The position numbers and the translations under genes were made by a program. Shown in pieces: positions 6,315-14,900 of a stretch of 64,000 nt of DNA. The notes below the pieces were generated by a model. It ran no database searches and had not been told where the DNA came from. It saw nothing but the letters and a program-made list of their open reading frames with translations. The DNA lies in contig CANROC010000006.1 in the NCBI GenBank assembly GCA_947632175.1, positions 62,001 to 126,000 of the forward strand. Reading direction: 5' to 3'. This stretch comes from an uncultured Oscillospiraceae bacterium. Its GTDB lineage: Bacteria > Bacillota > Clostridia > Oscillospirales > Oscillospiraceae. Numbering within the stretch: the first letter of the stretch is position 1; the number at the start of each line of letters is the position of its first letter.

Positions 6315-7691
6315 ATGGCGGAGAACAGCACCATTTTGGCCTCGACCATCGAGGCCCTCATTGAAAGCAAGAAATATCCCACCTTAAAGGACATCTTCGT
6401 CACCATGCAGCCGGCGGATATCGCCCTGACACTGGGGGAACTGGAGGAGAACCGGCTGCCGCTGATGTTCCGGCTCCTGCCCAAGGAGCTGGCGGCGGAG
6501 ACCTTCATCGAGATGGACCCGGAGGAGCAGGAGCTTCTCATCCGGGGCTTCTCGGACGCGGAGCTCAAGGAGGTCGTGGACGAGCTCTACGTGGACGACG
6601 CGGTGGACCTCATCGAGGAGATGCCGGCCAACGTGGTGCGGCGTATTTTGAAGTCCGCCGACCCGGAGATGCGCCGGACCATCAACGAGCTTTTGAATTA
6701 CCCCGAGGACTCCGCCGGCTCTATCATGACCACGGAGTACGTCTCCCTGCGCCCGGAGATGACCGCCGAGGAGGCCATCAAGCGCATCCGCCGGGGCGCG
6801 GTGGACAAGGAGACCATCTACACCTGCTACGTGACGGACAAAAACCGCAAGCTCATCGGCTACGTGACCCTCAAATCCCTCATCCTGGCGGAGGACGACA
6901 CGCAGATCACCGACATCATGGGCACGGACACCATCTCCGTCACCACCACCGACGACCAGGAGGAGGTGGCGGGCACCTTCCAGAAGTACGACCTCTCGGC
7001 CCTGCCGGTGGTGGACAAGGAGGAGCGCCTGGTGGGCATCGTCACCGTAGACGACGCCATCGACGTCATGGAGGAGGAGGCCACCGAGGACATCGAGAAG
7101 ATGGCCGCCATCACCCCCACGGACAAGCCGTACCTCAAGCTGACGCCCTTTGATATCTGGAAGTCCCGCATCCCGTGGCTATTGCTCCTGATGGTGTCCG
7201 CCACCTTCACGGGCATCATCATCAGCTCCTTTGAAGATGCCCTGGCCGCTTCTGTGGCCCTGACGGCTTTCATCCCCATGCTCATGGACACCGGCGGCAA
7301 CACCGGTTCCCAGGCGTCCGTCACCGTCATCCGCGCGTTGTCCCTGGGGGACCTGGAGTTCCGGGACTTTTTCAAGGTGGTTTGGAAGGAGCTGCGCGTG
7401 GCGGTGCTGTGCGCCGTCTCCCTGGCGGTGGTGAACTTCGGGAAGATCCAGCTGGTGGACGTGTGGATCATGGGGAATACAAGTATCACCGTCACCGTGA
7501 ATCTGGTGGTTTGCGTCACACTGGCGTTCACCGTCATCGTGGCCAAGCTGGTGGGGTGCTCCCTGCCGCTGTTGGCCAAAAAGCTGGGGTTCGACCCCGC
7601 CGTCATGGCCAGCCCGTTCATCACGACCATCGTGGACGCCCTGAGCCTGCTCATCTATTTCCAGGTCGCCAGAGTGCTCTTAGGACTTTGA
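6315..7691 (+). CDS. mgtE: magnesium transporter MgtE
   Basis: 458 aa, full length for MgtE. The N-terminal helical domain (about residues 20-130, LLPKELAAETFIEMDPEEQ) is followed by two CBS domains (about 135-255; VSLRPEMTAEEAIKRIRR, then DLSALPVVDKEERLVGIVTV) and a C-terminal five-helix channel domain with the family signature PMLMDTGGNTGSQAS and FITTIVDALSLLIYF. It forms a dimeric, Mg2+-gated channel in the membrane, closed when the CBS region binds Mg2+. A GAAAGGAG site precedes the ATG. It is monocistronic and lies behind an unusually long leader. Confidence 0.97.
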   Translation: MAENSTILASTIEALIESKKYPTLKDIFVTMQPADIALTLGELEENRLPLMFRLLPKELAAETFIEMDPEEQELLIRGFSDAELKEVVDELYVDDAVDLIEEMPANVVRRILKSADPEMRRTINELLNYPEDSAGSIMTTEYVSLRPEMTAEEAIKRIRRGAVDKETIYTCYVTDKNRKLIGYVTLKSLILAEDDTQITDIMGTDTISVTTTDDQEEVAGTFQKYDLSALPVVDKEERLVGIVTVDDAIDVMEEEATEDIEKMAAITPTDKPYLKLTPFDIWKSRIPWLLLLMVSATFTGIIISSFEDALAASVALTAFIPMLMDTGGNTGSQASVTVIRALSLGDLEFRDFFKVVWKELRVAVLCAVSLAVVNFGKIQLVDVWIMGNTSITVTVNLVVCVTLAFTVIVAKLVGCSLPLLAKKLGFDPAVMASPFITTIVDALSLLIYFQVARVLLGL

Positions 7692-7712
7692 GGAAAAAAT
7701 CGAAAAAACCAC

Positions 7713-7741
7713 TTGACATCATCCGTGCCCTGTGATATTAT
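7713..7741 (+). promoter_or_regulatory. tRNA-Leu promoter
   Basis: TTGACA (7713-7718), 17 bp, TATTAT (7736-7741), 10 bases before the tRNA 5' end. Confidence 0.8.
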
Positions 7742-7751
7742 ACTTGAGCAC

Positions 7752-7839
7752 GCGCGAGTGGTGGAATTGGCAGACTCGCTAGATTCAGGTTCTAGTGTGC
7801 ATTACGCACGTGGGGGTTCAAGTCCCCCCTCGCGCACCA
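7752..7839 (+). tRNA. tRNA-Leu (anticodon CAG)
   Basis: 88 nt. The acceptor GCGCGAG pairs with CTCGCGC, followed by an encoded ACCA. The D arm is typical (GTGGAATTGGCAGAC), the anticodon stem CTAGA/TCTAG carries the loop TTCAGGT with CAG at 34-36, a long variable arm (GTGTGCATTACGCAC) marks a class II tRNA, and the T loop is GTTCAAG. It reads CUG. Confidence 0.97.
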
Positions 7840-7847
7840 TCATCAGT

Positions 7848-7931
7848 GGGGAAGAGGCAGAAGCCAAAGGCTTTTGCCTCTTCCCTTATTTTATAAAAAA
7901 GAACGTCCGTTTTTCGGGCGTTCTTTTTTTG
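7848..7931 (+). terminator. two tandem terminators after the tRNA
   Basis: A long stem GGGGAAGAGGCAG...GCCTCTTCCC (7848-7885) is followed by TTATTTTAT. A second hairpin GAACGTCCG...CGGGCGTTC (7901-7923) is followed by seven Ts. Together they insulate the tRNA from what follows. Confidence 0.85.
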
Positions 7932-8092
7932 TGTCAGCAGATAAAAACCCGCCGGCACAGAGGGGTGTGACGGCGGGTGCGGGGAAATAGGGGTTGAGGA
8001 CAGGTTATACTATATCATGAGTTTCACGATTTGTCAACAAGAATTGTTAAAAAAAGTATTTTTATATTGAAAAAAGTCCGGATATGAAAAAT
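7932..8092. other. AT-rich spacer without a gene
   Basis: Between the tRNA terminators and the left inverted repeat. I see no coding frame or strong promoter. A leftward transcript from the promoter at 8147-8175 would run through it. Confidence 0.5.
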
Positions 8093-8118
8093 CTGTCGCA
8101 GAACTTCCCCTTCTGAGA
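8093..8118 (+). repeat. left 26-bp inverted repeat (IRL) of the invertible cassette
   Basis: Bases 8093-8118 (CTGTCGCAGAAC...TTCTGAGA) are the exact reverse complement of 9550-9575, 26 of 26 positions. They lie outside the recombinase gene and its upstream region. Confidence 0.95.
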
Positions 8119-8146
8119 CAGACCCATTCGCACCTTTTACTTTTGT

Positions 8147-8175
8147 ATTGTAACTCATTGTCAATAAATTTTCAA
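8147..8175 (-). promoter_or_regulatory. outward-facing promoter inside the cassette
   Basis: On the minus strand TTGAAA (8175-8170), 17 bp, TACAAT (8152-8147). In this orientation it points left, away from the SLH genes, toward the tRNA terminators and with no gene to serve. After inversion it would drive 9911 with a leader of about 385 nt. Confidence 0.65.
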
Positions 8176-8333
8176 CCCCTTGAAGCACGATTTTTTAAAT
8201 TTTTTATCAACAGCCAATTGGCGGGCTTTAAAATATCAGATGACGTGAGGCCGGATGTCCCCGGCCATGAAAAATGAGCCGTCAAATGAGCCGTCGTGGC
8301 GGCTTGTTTGACAATTTCAACGGAGGTAACAGT

Positions 8334-9443
8334 ATGTCAAAAAGAGGAGAGAATATTTTCAAACGCAAGGACGGGCGCTGGGAGGCAAGATACATCAAAT
8401 GCCGCGAGACGTCCGGGAAGATCAAGTTCGGCTACTGCTACGGCAAGACCTACCGGGAGGCCAGGGAAAAGGCGGCGCGGTGCAAGGCCGCCCTGGTCAA
8501 CGGGAGCCCGCAGCCGGGTTACAGCCAGCGCCGGTTTTCCTTTTTCTGTGAGGCATGGCTGCGGGACCAGAAACAGCGGGTGAAGGAGTCCTCCTACGTC
8601 AAGTACAGCTCCGTTTTGGCGCTCCACATCCTCCCGAAGCTGGGCGCCTGCCCGCCGCTGAAGCTCAATACCGGTCTCGTGGACCGGTTCCGCCAGGAGC
8701 TCATGGACGAGGGCCTGTCGGCGGCCACGGTGCGGGACACGCTGGTGGTCCTGCGGTCGGTCCTGAAGTTCACGGCGGCCTCGTTTCCGGGGGCCTTCCC
8801 GGCCCTGGAGATCCGGTATCCCAAAGAGCCAAAAAAGGAGGCGCGTGTGCTCTCCGTAGAGGAACAGCGCCGGTTTATGGCGTGTTTGCGGGAGAATATG
8901 GACGAGTGTAAGCTGGGGATCCTGCTGGCGCTTTTGACGGGCCTGCGGGTCGGAGAAATCTGCGCTCTGCGGTGGGAGCACATCTGTCTGAAGGACAAGC
9001 TCCTGCGTGTGGAGGGGACCATGCAGCGCCTCCAGAATACAGAAGGCGGAGAGGCCGGAAAGACAAAGGTGGTCATCGGCTGTCCCAAGAGCGAATCCTC
9101 CCGGAGGACAATCCCGCTTCCGGACAGCGTCGCGGCCCTGTGCGCGCAGCTTGACCCGGGGGACCCGGAGGCGTTCATCCTCACGGGGACGCGGGCGTAT
9201 ATGGAGCCGCGCAAGCTCCAGCGGCGGCTCAAGAAGCTGACGGAGGAGTGCGGCCTGGAGGGGGTCCATTTCCATACGCTCCGGCACAGCTTTGCCACCA
9301 GATGCATGGAGGTGGGCTTCGAGATCAAGAGCCTTTCGGAGATACTGGGCCATGCCAGTACCTCCATCACCCTGGACCGCTATGTCCATGCCTCCATGGA
9401 GGTCAAGCGCGATCAGATGAACCGTTTGGCGGCGGCGGTCTGA
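8334..9443 (+). CDS. tyrosine recombinase (site-specific invertase/integrase)
   Basis: 369 aa from the ATG at 8334, chosen for CGGAGG 8-9 bases upstream; the frame is open further up without a ribosome site. The N-terminal part is an AP2-like arm-binding domain (NIFKRKDGRWEARY), followed by a SAM-like core-binding domain (about 65-160) and a catalytic domain with Arg in LTGLRVGEICALRW (about 205), HTLRHS (about 315), the LGHAS histidine and the nucleophile Tyr in DRYVH (about 350). It is the only gene between two perfect 26-bp inverted repeats, so inversion of its own segment is a more likely role than phage integration. Its own promoter is not clear. Confidence 0.92.
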   Translation: MSKRGENIFKRKDGRWEARYIKCRETSGKIKFGYCYGKTYREAREKAARCKAALVNGSPQPGYSQRRFSFFCEAWLRDQKQRVKESSYVKYSSVLALHILPKLGACPPLKLNTGLVDRFRQELMDEGLSAATVRDTLVVLRSVLKFTAASFPGAFPALEIRYPKEPKKEARVLSVEEQRRFMACLRENMDECKLGILLALLTGLRVGEICALRWEHICLKDKLLRVEGTMQRLQNTEGGEAGKTKVVIGCPKSESSRRTIPLPDSVAALCAQLDPGDPEAFILTGTRAYMEPRKLQRRLKKLTEECGLEGVHFHTLRHSFATRCMEVGFEIKSLSEILGHASTSITLDRYVHASMEVKRDQMNRLAAAV

Positions 9444-9549
9444 ACGGTTGAGCCGTCAATTTTTGCAGTCAACATAAAAGAACCAAAGCGGCGAAAATCA
9501 GAAATCCGCCCGTCCCGCAAGGCAAAACCGCCCTCCGCCCGGCCGCTTT

Positions 9550-9575
9550 TCTCAGAAGGGGAAGTTCTGCGACAG
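9550..9575 (-). repeat. right 26-bp inverted repeat (IRR) of the invertible cassette
   Basis: Exact reverse complement of 8093-8118. It lies 106 bases after the recombinase stop and 335 bases before the first SLH gene. Confidence 0.95.
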
Positions 9576-9910
9576 GTGCGGGGGCGGATGGCGGTCCGCA
9601 TGGCGGCGCGGATGCGCGGCTGGCGCGGACTGCGGGATCGCCCTTACGGAACGCGTTTCCTCCCGCCGCTTCGCGCGTGGGGAACGGTAGGAGGGGGCGC
9701 TTTCTTGCTCTTCTTCAGAGGGCGCCTTTTCACCTCACAATGATCGATCCGGCGGACAAACGGGTCCCGCGACATTTCGGCAGATGGAACGGGGTACCGT
9801 CCGCGGGGTCGGTCCAGTGAAGGCGAACGCGCGGAACGTGAGCCGGAACTGAGGTGGACCCATTGCACTGAAAATCGCAAAAACTTTTATTATCTGAAAG
9901 GAGCCATATT
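9576..9910 (+). other. GC-rich leader region of the SLH operon
   Basis: 335 bp with no credible gene. It has many short inverted repeats and a weak terminator-like stem (GGGCGC at about 9696 with GGCGCC at about 9720, then TTTT). AAAGGAG stands before the ATG at 9911. A weak TTGCAC / TTTATT pair near 9864-9892 is too close to the ribosome site to be a convincing promoter, so the fixed region seems to lack a strong promoter of its own. Confidence 0.5.
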
Positions 9911-11866
9911 ATGAGGAAAAAAGTACTTACCCTGATCATGGCGCTGGCGATGCTTCTTAGTCTCGTCCCCACTGCCCTGGCGGCCGATTTCAAGGACCAG
10001 GACGAGGTGGAGGATTGGGCTGAGCATGCCGTTGACCGCTGGAGCGGAGTCGGCGTCATCAAAGGCGACGAAAACGGCAACTTCAACCCCACCGGCGATC
10101 TGACCCGCGCGGAGGCCGCGCAGGTCCTCGTGAACCTTTTGAAGCTGGAGGGCACTGCCGACCTGTCCGGTTTCGCTGACTACGCCACGGCCGTTAAGGA
10201 CCATTGGGCTGTTCCCGTGCTGGAGGCCGTTGTGGCCGCCGGCATCATGAACGGCACCGATAAGGGCCTGGAGCCGGAATCCACGGTCACCCGCGAGCAG
10301 ATGCTCACCATGATCTGCCGCGGCCTGCACCTGGAGCCCGCCCCCAAGGACGCCGAGACCGACATCCCCGACATTGATGACGCCGCCGAGTGGAGCCGCG
10401 GCTACATTATCGCGCTCAACAAGATGGGCGTCGTCAACGGCGTGGACAATGAGGGCTCCGCCGCTCCTCTGACCGACATCAGCCGCGACGCGGCCGTCAC
10501 CGTTCTTGACCGTCTCATCGGCGGCTACGCCAGCGAGGACGGCCAGTCGGTCGAGATCGAGGAAGGTAAGATCACCCTGATCGTGGCCGACAACGTGAAG
10601 GTCGAGGGCACTGCCGATCCCGAGCTTCCCATCGTTGTGGCCGGCACGGCCAACACCGTTGACATGGAGAAGGTCGAGGGCGCTCCCGCCGTCCAGGTCA
10701 CCGTCTCCGAGGTCAAGATCGAGAACGCCCCCGTGGGCACCACCGTTGCCGCTGCCGAGGGCGCCACCGACGTCACCGTCGGCGACCAGACCGTCGAGCC
10801 CGGCGAGCCCCCCGTCGTCGTCAAAGAAGAGAAAGAGCCCGAACCCACCACCCCCGGTGGCCAGGTGCCTCCGGCACCGACCGACAACGTCAAGGACACT
10901 GATATTGACGCGATAATCGATGATGGACGCAACGCTGTCAACAATAAGATGAAGGGGGACGATGGCATTCCCTATGCCGTTATCCCTGAGTTTGAGGGGA
11001 CCGGCACTCGCCAGGTCAAGGTCATCGTCTACGACAGCACCGCCACAATCGGTGCCATTAAAGAGGATATCATCGACACACTGGTCAATGCGCTCAAGGA
11101 AAATGCCAGCGAGGTGAGCACTATCACCGCCGTCAAGGATATCAACGGAACAGATGTCGCTGAGGAGACCAATGGGCTGTACAAGAAGACCCTTACTCTT
11201 GGCAGCAGCATTACCGAAAATGATGTCATCCTGTTCGTCAAGGCTCTCGTGGGTCAGAATTACAGCATAGGTACAAACATCAGCGGACTTATTGGCAAGA
11301 ACGGCTTCACCGTTGAGGTTGACGACGTTGAAACCGGCAGCATTGACACCAAGGTCCAGTACCAGGTCTCTTTCGAGATGGCGAGCCTGGACGACGTTAT
11401 CGCGGATGAAATCCCCAACATCAGCAAGAAGATGACGGACAAGGCGTATGCGTCCTGCACATGGGACGGCACTGCACACACCCTGAACGTCACCATCACT
11501 AATGGTGAAACTCCGGTTGGAACAGTATACAATGACATTGGCACCGCTCTTTGCGACGCGTTCAACCTGGTCCGCAAGCAGCTGAGCGAGGTCAAAGATG
11601 CAGTTAACACTGAAAAAAGTAGCACGCTTGAGATTGGTAGTCCTATCAGCGGGACAAATTTGATTGCCTTTATCAAGGGCCTGAGCCTCAAGAAAACCGC
11701 TGATTCCACCACAACGACCCTGCTCGCGCTTATGCAGACTGGCCGTGCTTCCGTAATCAATGGTCTTAAGGGTTACGAGTTCCAGATCAGCGTTACCGCC
11801 CAGAGTAGTCTTCCCGAAGGTGCCAGCAGCGGCACACAGACCTACACCATTAAGTTCGCTGAGTGA
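9911..11866 (+). CDS. SLH-domain surface (S-layer-like) protein
   Basis: 651 aa. A Sec signal peptide (MRKKVLTLIMALAMLLSLVP...ALAA, cleavage near residue 25) is followed by three SLH repeats (about 28-90, 90-150, 155-215; GDENGNFNPTGDLTRAEAAQ is typical), which bind pyruvylated wall polymers. Next come a beta-rich stretch, a Pro/Glu linker (about 295-325) and two divergent copies of a domain of about 150 aa (DIDAIIDDGRNAVNNK... and LDDVIADEIPNISKK...). No enzymatic motif is seen. It is probably an abundant envelope protein, cotranscribed with the giant SLH protein downstream. Its only plausible strong promoter is the invertible one. Confidence 0.92.
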   Translation: MRKKVLTLIMALAMLLSLVPTALAADFKDQDEVEDWAEHAVDRWSGVGVIKGDENGNFNPTGDLTRAEAAQVLVNLLKLEGTADLSGFADYATAVKDHWAVPVLEAVVAAGIMNGTDKGLEPESTVTREQMLTMICRGLHLEPAPKDAETDIPDIDDAAEWSRGYIIALNKMGVVNGVDNEGSAAPLTDISRDAAVTVLDRLIGGYASEDGQSVEIEEGKITLIVADNVKVEGTADPELPIVVAGTANTVDMEKVEGAPAVQVTVSEVKIENAPVGTTVAAAEGATDVTVGDQTVEPGEPPVVVKEEKEPEPTTPGGQVPPAPTDNVKDTDIDAIIDDGRNAVNNKMKGDDGIPYAVIPEFEGTGTRQVKVIVYDSTATIGAIKEDIIDTLVNALKENASEVSTITAVKDINGTDVAEETNGLYKKTLTLGSSITENDVILFVKALVGQNYSIGTNISGLIGKNGFTVEVDDVETGSIDTKVQYQVSFEMASLDDVIADEIPNISKKMTDKAYASCTWDGTAHTLNVTITNGETPVGTVYNDIGTALCDAFNLVRKQLSEVKDAVNTEKSSTLEIGSPISGTNLIAFIKGLSLKKTADSTTTTLLALMQTGRASVINGLKGYEFQISVTAQSSLPEGASSGTQTYTIKFAE

Positions 11867-11907
11867 ACCTTATAATCTTTACGTCATAATACCTACGTCC
11901 GGGGGGC

Positions 11908-11935
11908 GGGGCCTTTCGGCCTTGCCCCCCGGTCA
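11908..11935 (+). promoter_or_regulatory. intercistronic hairpin
   Basis: GGGGGGCGGGGCC ... GGCCTTGCCCCCC forms a very stable stem between the two SLH genes. It lacks a T-run, so it may act as a partial terminator or an mRNA-stabilising or processing structure that sets different levels for the two proteins. Confidence 0.5.
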
Positions 11936-11954
11936 ACGCATATAGGAGGAACTC

Positions 11955-14900
11955 ATGAAACTGCATTGTAAAAGAGCGACTGCGGTTTTACTGGCGCTGG
12001 TGATGATGCTGGCGCTTGTACCCGCGACAGTGTTTGCGGCGGCGGTTGAACCCGGACCAGACAACCTGGACGGGCTGTTTACGGAGCTGCCGGAGGGGTG
12101 GAGTTTTACCTCTCGGGTGGGTAGTATCGGCTACGATACTGGGAAGGAAGGTGGAGAATGGAAGAAATCTGATTTCACACACAACGGAAACACGGTATAT
12201 GAGAGCATCTCAGAATTACCTGAGACGCCGAACCAGGCATCTGCATCCTGGCTCACACCATCCGATACAAGTAAAGAGTATTACGTTTCTTTTGAATATG
12301 CCTTTCTTAAGGGCGCAGACAGCGCGGCTGAATTCAGCTTCGGACAAAGTTACAGCTATAGATTGACCTCCCTGTCTAACACGGGGACACCTCTGGAGGG
12401 TATTTCTGACCCGACAGAGTTGGAGAGCGTTACATGGCAGACAGCCAATATTACTGTGCCTGCTACTCGCGGAATCGGGTTGCTCCACAAGCTGAATGGT
12501 GCCGCCGGAGGCTCGGAAAAGGTCTATGTTTCCAATTTCAAGGTCTATGATGAAGTACCGCAGGAATGGAAGGCCACCGTCCAAGTGACGGTGACCACGG
12601 ACCATCTCGACCTGTCAGGTTTCACATATGTGAGCGGCGGTAACGGCAACATACAAATCAAAGAGGAAACCCAATGCCCAATCACCCTTGAAACCACTTT
12701 AGACAAGACGGTGACAGTGGGGCAAGTAAAGCTCAAAGAAAACGTAGAATTCATAAAATGGGAGACGGATATTCCCGAGGGCGAGTGGACCGCCACGGAC
12801 AGCAGTGGTTTTTCCTGGAAAGTGAGCAAAGGGGGTACATACTCCATCACCCTGCATACTGTAAAACACGCACCGGCCGCCCTGCCCGGCAATATCCAAC
12901 TGCTCAAACAAGAGGGTGACGCATGGAATCCCGTTCAAATCAAGGGCAGTGGAAATCAGACTGTTACCACGCTTCCAACTGACGCGTTCTCAAATTATTG
13001 GTGGTATGACTGGTCTTACGGAACCGTTGACGGCCAGAAACTGCGGTTGCAGTATTCAGGGACCGCCGAGAACACCGAGGTAAGACTGTACGATGACGAA
13101 AATCCTGTTGAGGTTCAGAGCGTAGAGGACGGGTCCTTCTACTATGAGATCGCCCCCAACGACACCGAGCACCTGTTGAAGATGGTCGTGACCTCGTCGG
13201 AGGAAGGCTCTGTACCATCTACAGTAACAGTTTTCTTGTGGCCGACCATGACCTGGGATGAGGCGTTTGGCACGGACACGGACGGCGTGAAGAAGATCAA
13301 TAACCTGGACAACGACTATTTGTCTTCGACCTGGATGGACGGCTCCACGGTCAAAACGCGCAACTGGAAGCCGGATGTGGTAAGCCGGGGCGCGGATGCG
13401 GAGTGGAACAGTCATGCTGAGTGCATGACTTTTGACTTCAACCCGACGCCCCCCACGATCACCATCGACGGGGACGACTACGACATCAAAGACGAAAACC
13501 ATCAAATAGTATTTACCTCTGCGGCGCTGGAGGGCGGCGCCGGCTTTGTAAGCCGTGAGATCACTTTCACCGCAAAAACTCCGGGAACCCTTATGTACGA
13601 CTTCCTGGTGTACACACCCGAAGACAAGAGAATACAGATTTCCAATTATTATAAAATGGGTTCCGATTCTGAAAAGCGTGACGATCTGTTGCCAGACGAA
13701 CCCAACTCAGACGTTACGAGGCAGAACATCGCTTGGACCACCCACAGCTTTACTATAGAAGAGGCCGGAGAAACATATCGAATCGCCGTCACCGACCCGG
13801 ACAATGGCGGCGGCTTTATGGCCATCTCCAATCTGAAATTCCTCTCCGAGAAGAAGAATATCACCTTCCATAAAGACGGCGAGGGAGACGGCACCATTAC
13901 AGGCGCGCAGGACGGCGACTTTTATGTCGGTCAAAACCTTGAACTAACCGCCACACCCAACGACACGTCAGTATTCTTGGGGTGGTATGATGGAGATAAC
14001 AATCTTCTTACCCTCTCTACAATTTACTCATTCCAAATTGAAAGCAGTACCCCCACAACAATCAAGGCAAAGTTTGGTCCAAAAGCCAGTAATGTGGCGC
14101 AGATCGGGACGACTCTTTATTCTTCGCTGGACGAGGCGCTGAAAACCGCAGAGACCAATCCCGGGCCCGAGGACAAAACAGTCAAGGTCGTCGCCAAGGA
14201 CCTGAGGATCACTGAGGACACGACCATCCCGGCGGGGGTCACGGTCGTTCTGCCCTGCTCCGCCAGTGACATGGGCTATCTGGTGGGTGACGGAATTAAT
14301 CACTCCCCCGACGGCACGGTGCTGAACCCTGCCACCGGCGCGAAGCCCACGACCTACTGCACCCTGACCGTGGCGGACGGTAAGACGCTCACGATTCAGG
14401 GCACCCTGCTGGTCAACGCCGAGGTGGGCCGTCCCGGCGGCGGCCACTACGACCAGGACGTGAACGGCGGCTGCGCCGTGGTGCAGCTCTCACCGAATAG
14501 CAAGATCGTCGTGGAAAGCGGCGGCCTGCTGGACGTGTTCGGCTATGTCCGCGGCACCGGCACCGTTACCGTCAAGACCGGCGGCACAGCCTCGGACCTT
14601 TACGTAGTCCGCAACTGGCGCGGAGGCTCCCAGGCGTTCGCCATATACCCCATTGTCTACCCCATGAACCAGGAGGACATGCACAACATTGAGGTAGAAA
14701 CTGTCATTGAAAGCGGCGGCAGGCTTGAGGGCAGCGTGAGAATGTATGCCGGCGGCTATTTCAATTACACAAGGTTCCCGCAGATCGACGGGACGAACGG
14801 GCTGATCCGCGGCGGCAAGGTCACCAAGACGCTGGTGCCCAAGGATCAGACGGAGAAGAAGGTCGATGACCGAGAGAAGATCGTGCTGGAAGGGAACGGC

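Larger units (their letters stand above)
8093..9575. mobile_element. candidate invertible DNA cassette carrying its own tyrosine recombinase
   Basis: A 1483-bp segment bounded by a perfect 26-bp inverted repeat. It contains a complete tyrosine recombinase gene and a sigma-A-like promoter near the left end that points outward. On inversion that promoter would lie near 9520 and read right, toward the two SLH surface-protein genes at 9911 and 11955. This mirrors the Salmonella Hin segment (recombinase plus promoter between 26-bp hix sites), but with a tyrosine instead of a serine recombinase. Inversion itself is inferred, not seen. Confidence 0.75.

Noticed and set aside
7752-7839. tRNA-Leu as attachment site of the tyrosine recombinase at 8334
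   Set aside because: No second copy of the tRNA 3' end is seen on the right, no cargo genes belong to an island, and perfect inverted repeats frame the recombinase gene, which fits inversion better.
9864-9892. Constitutive promoter directly before the first SLH gene
   Set aside because: TTGCAC and TTTATT are weak and too close to the ribosome site; not convincing.
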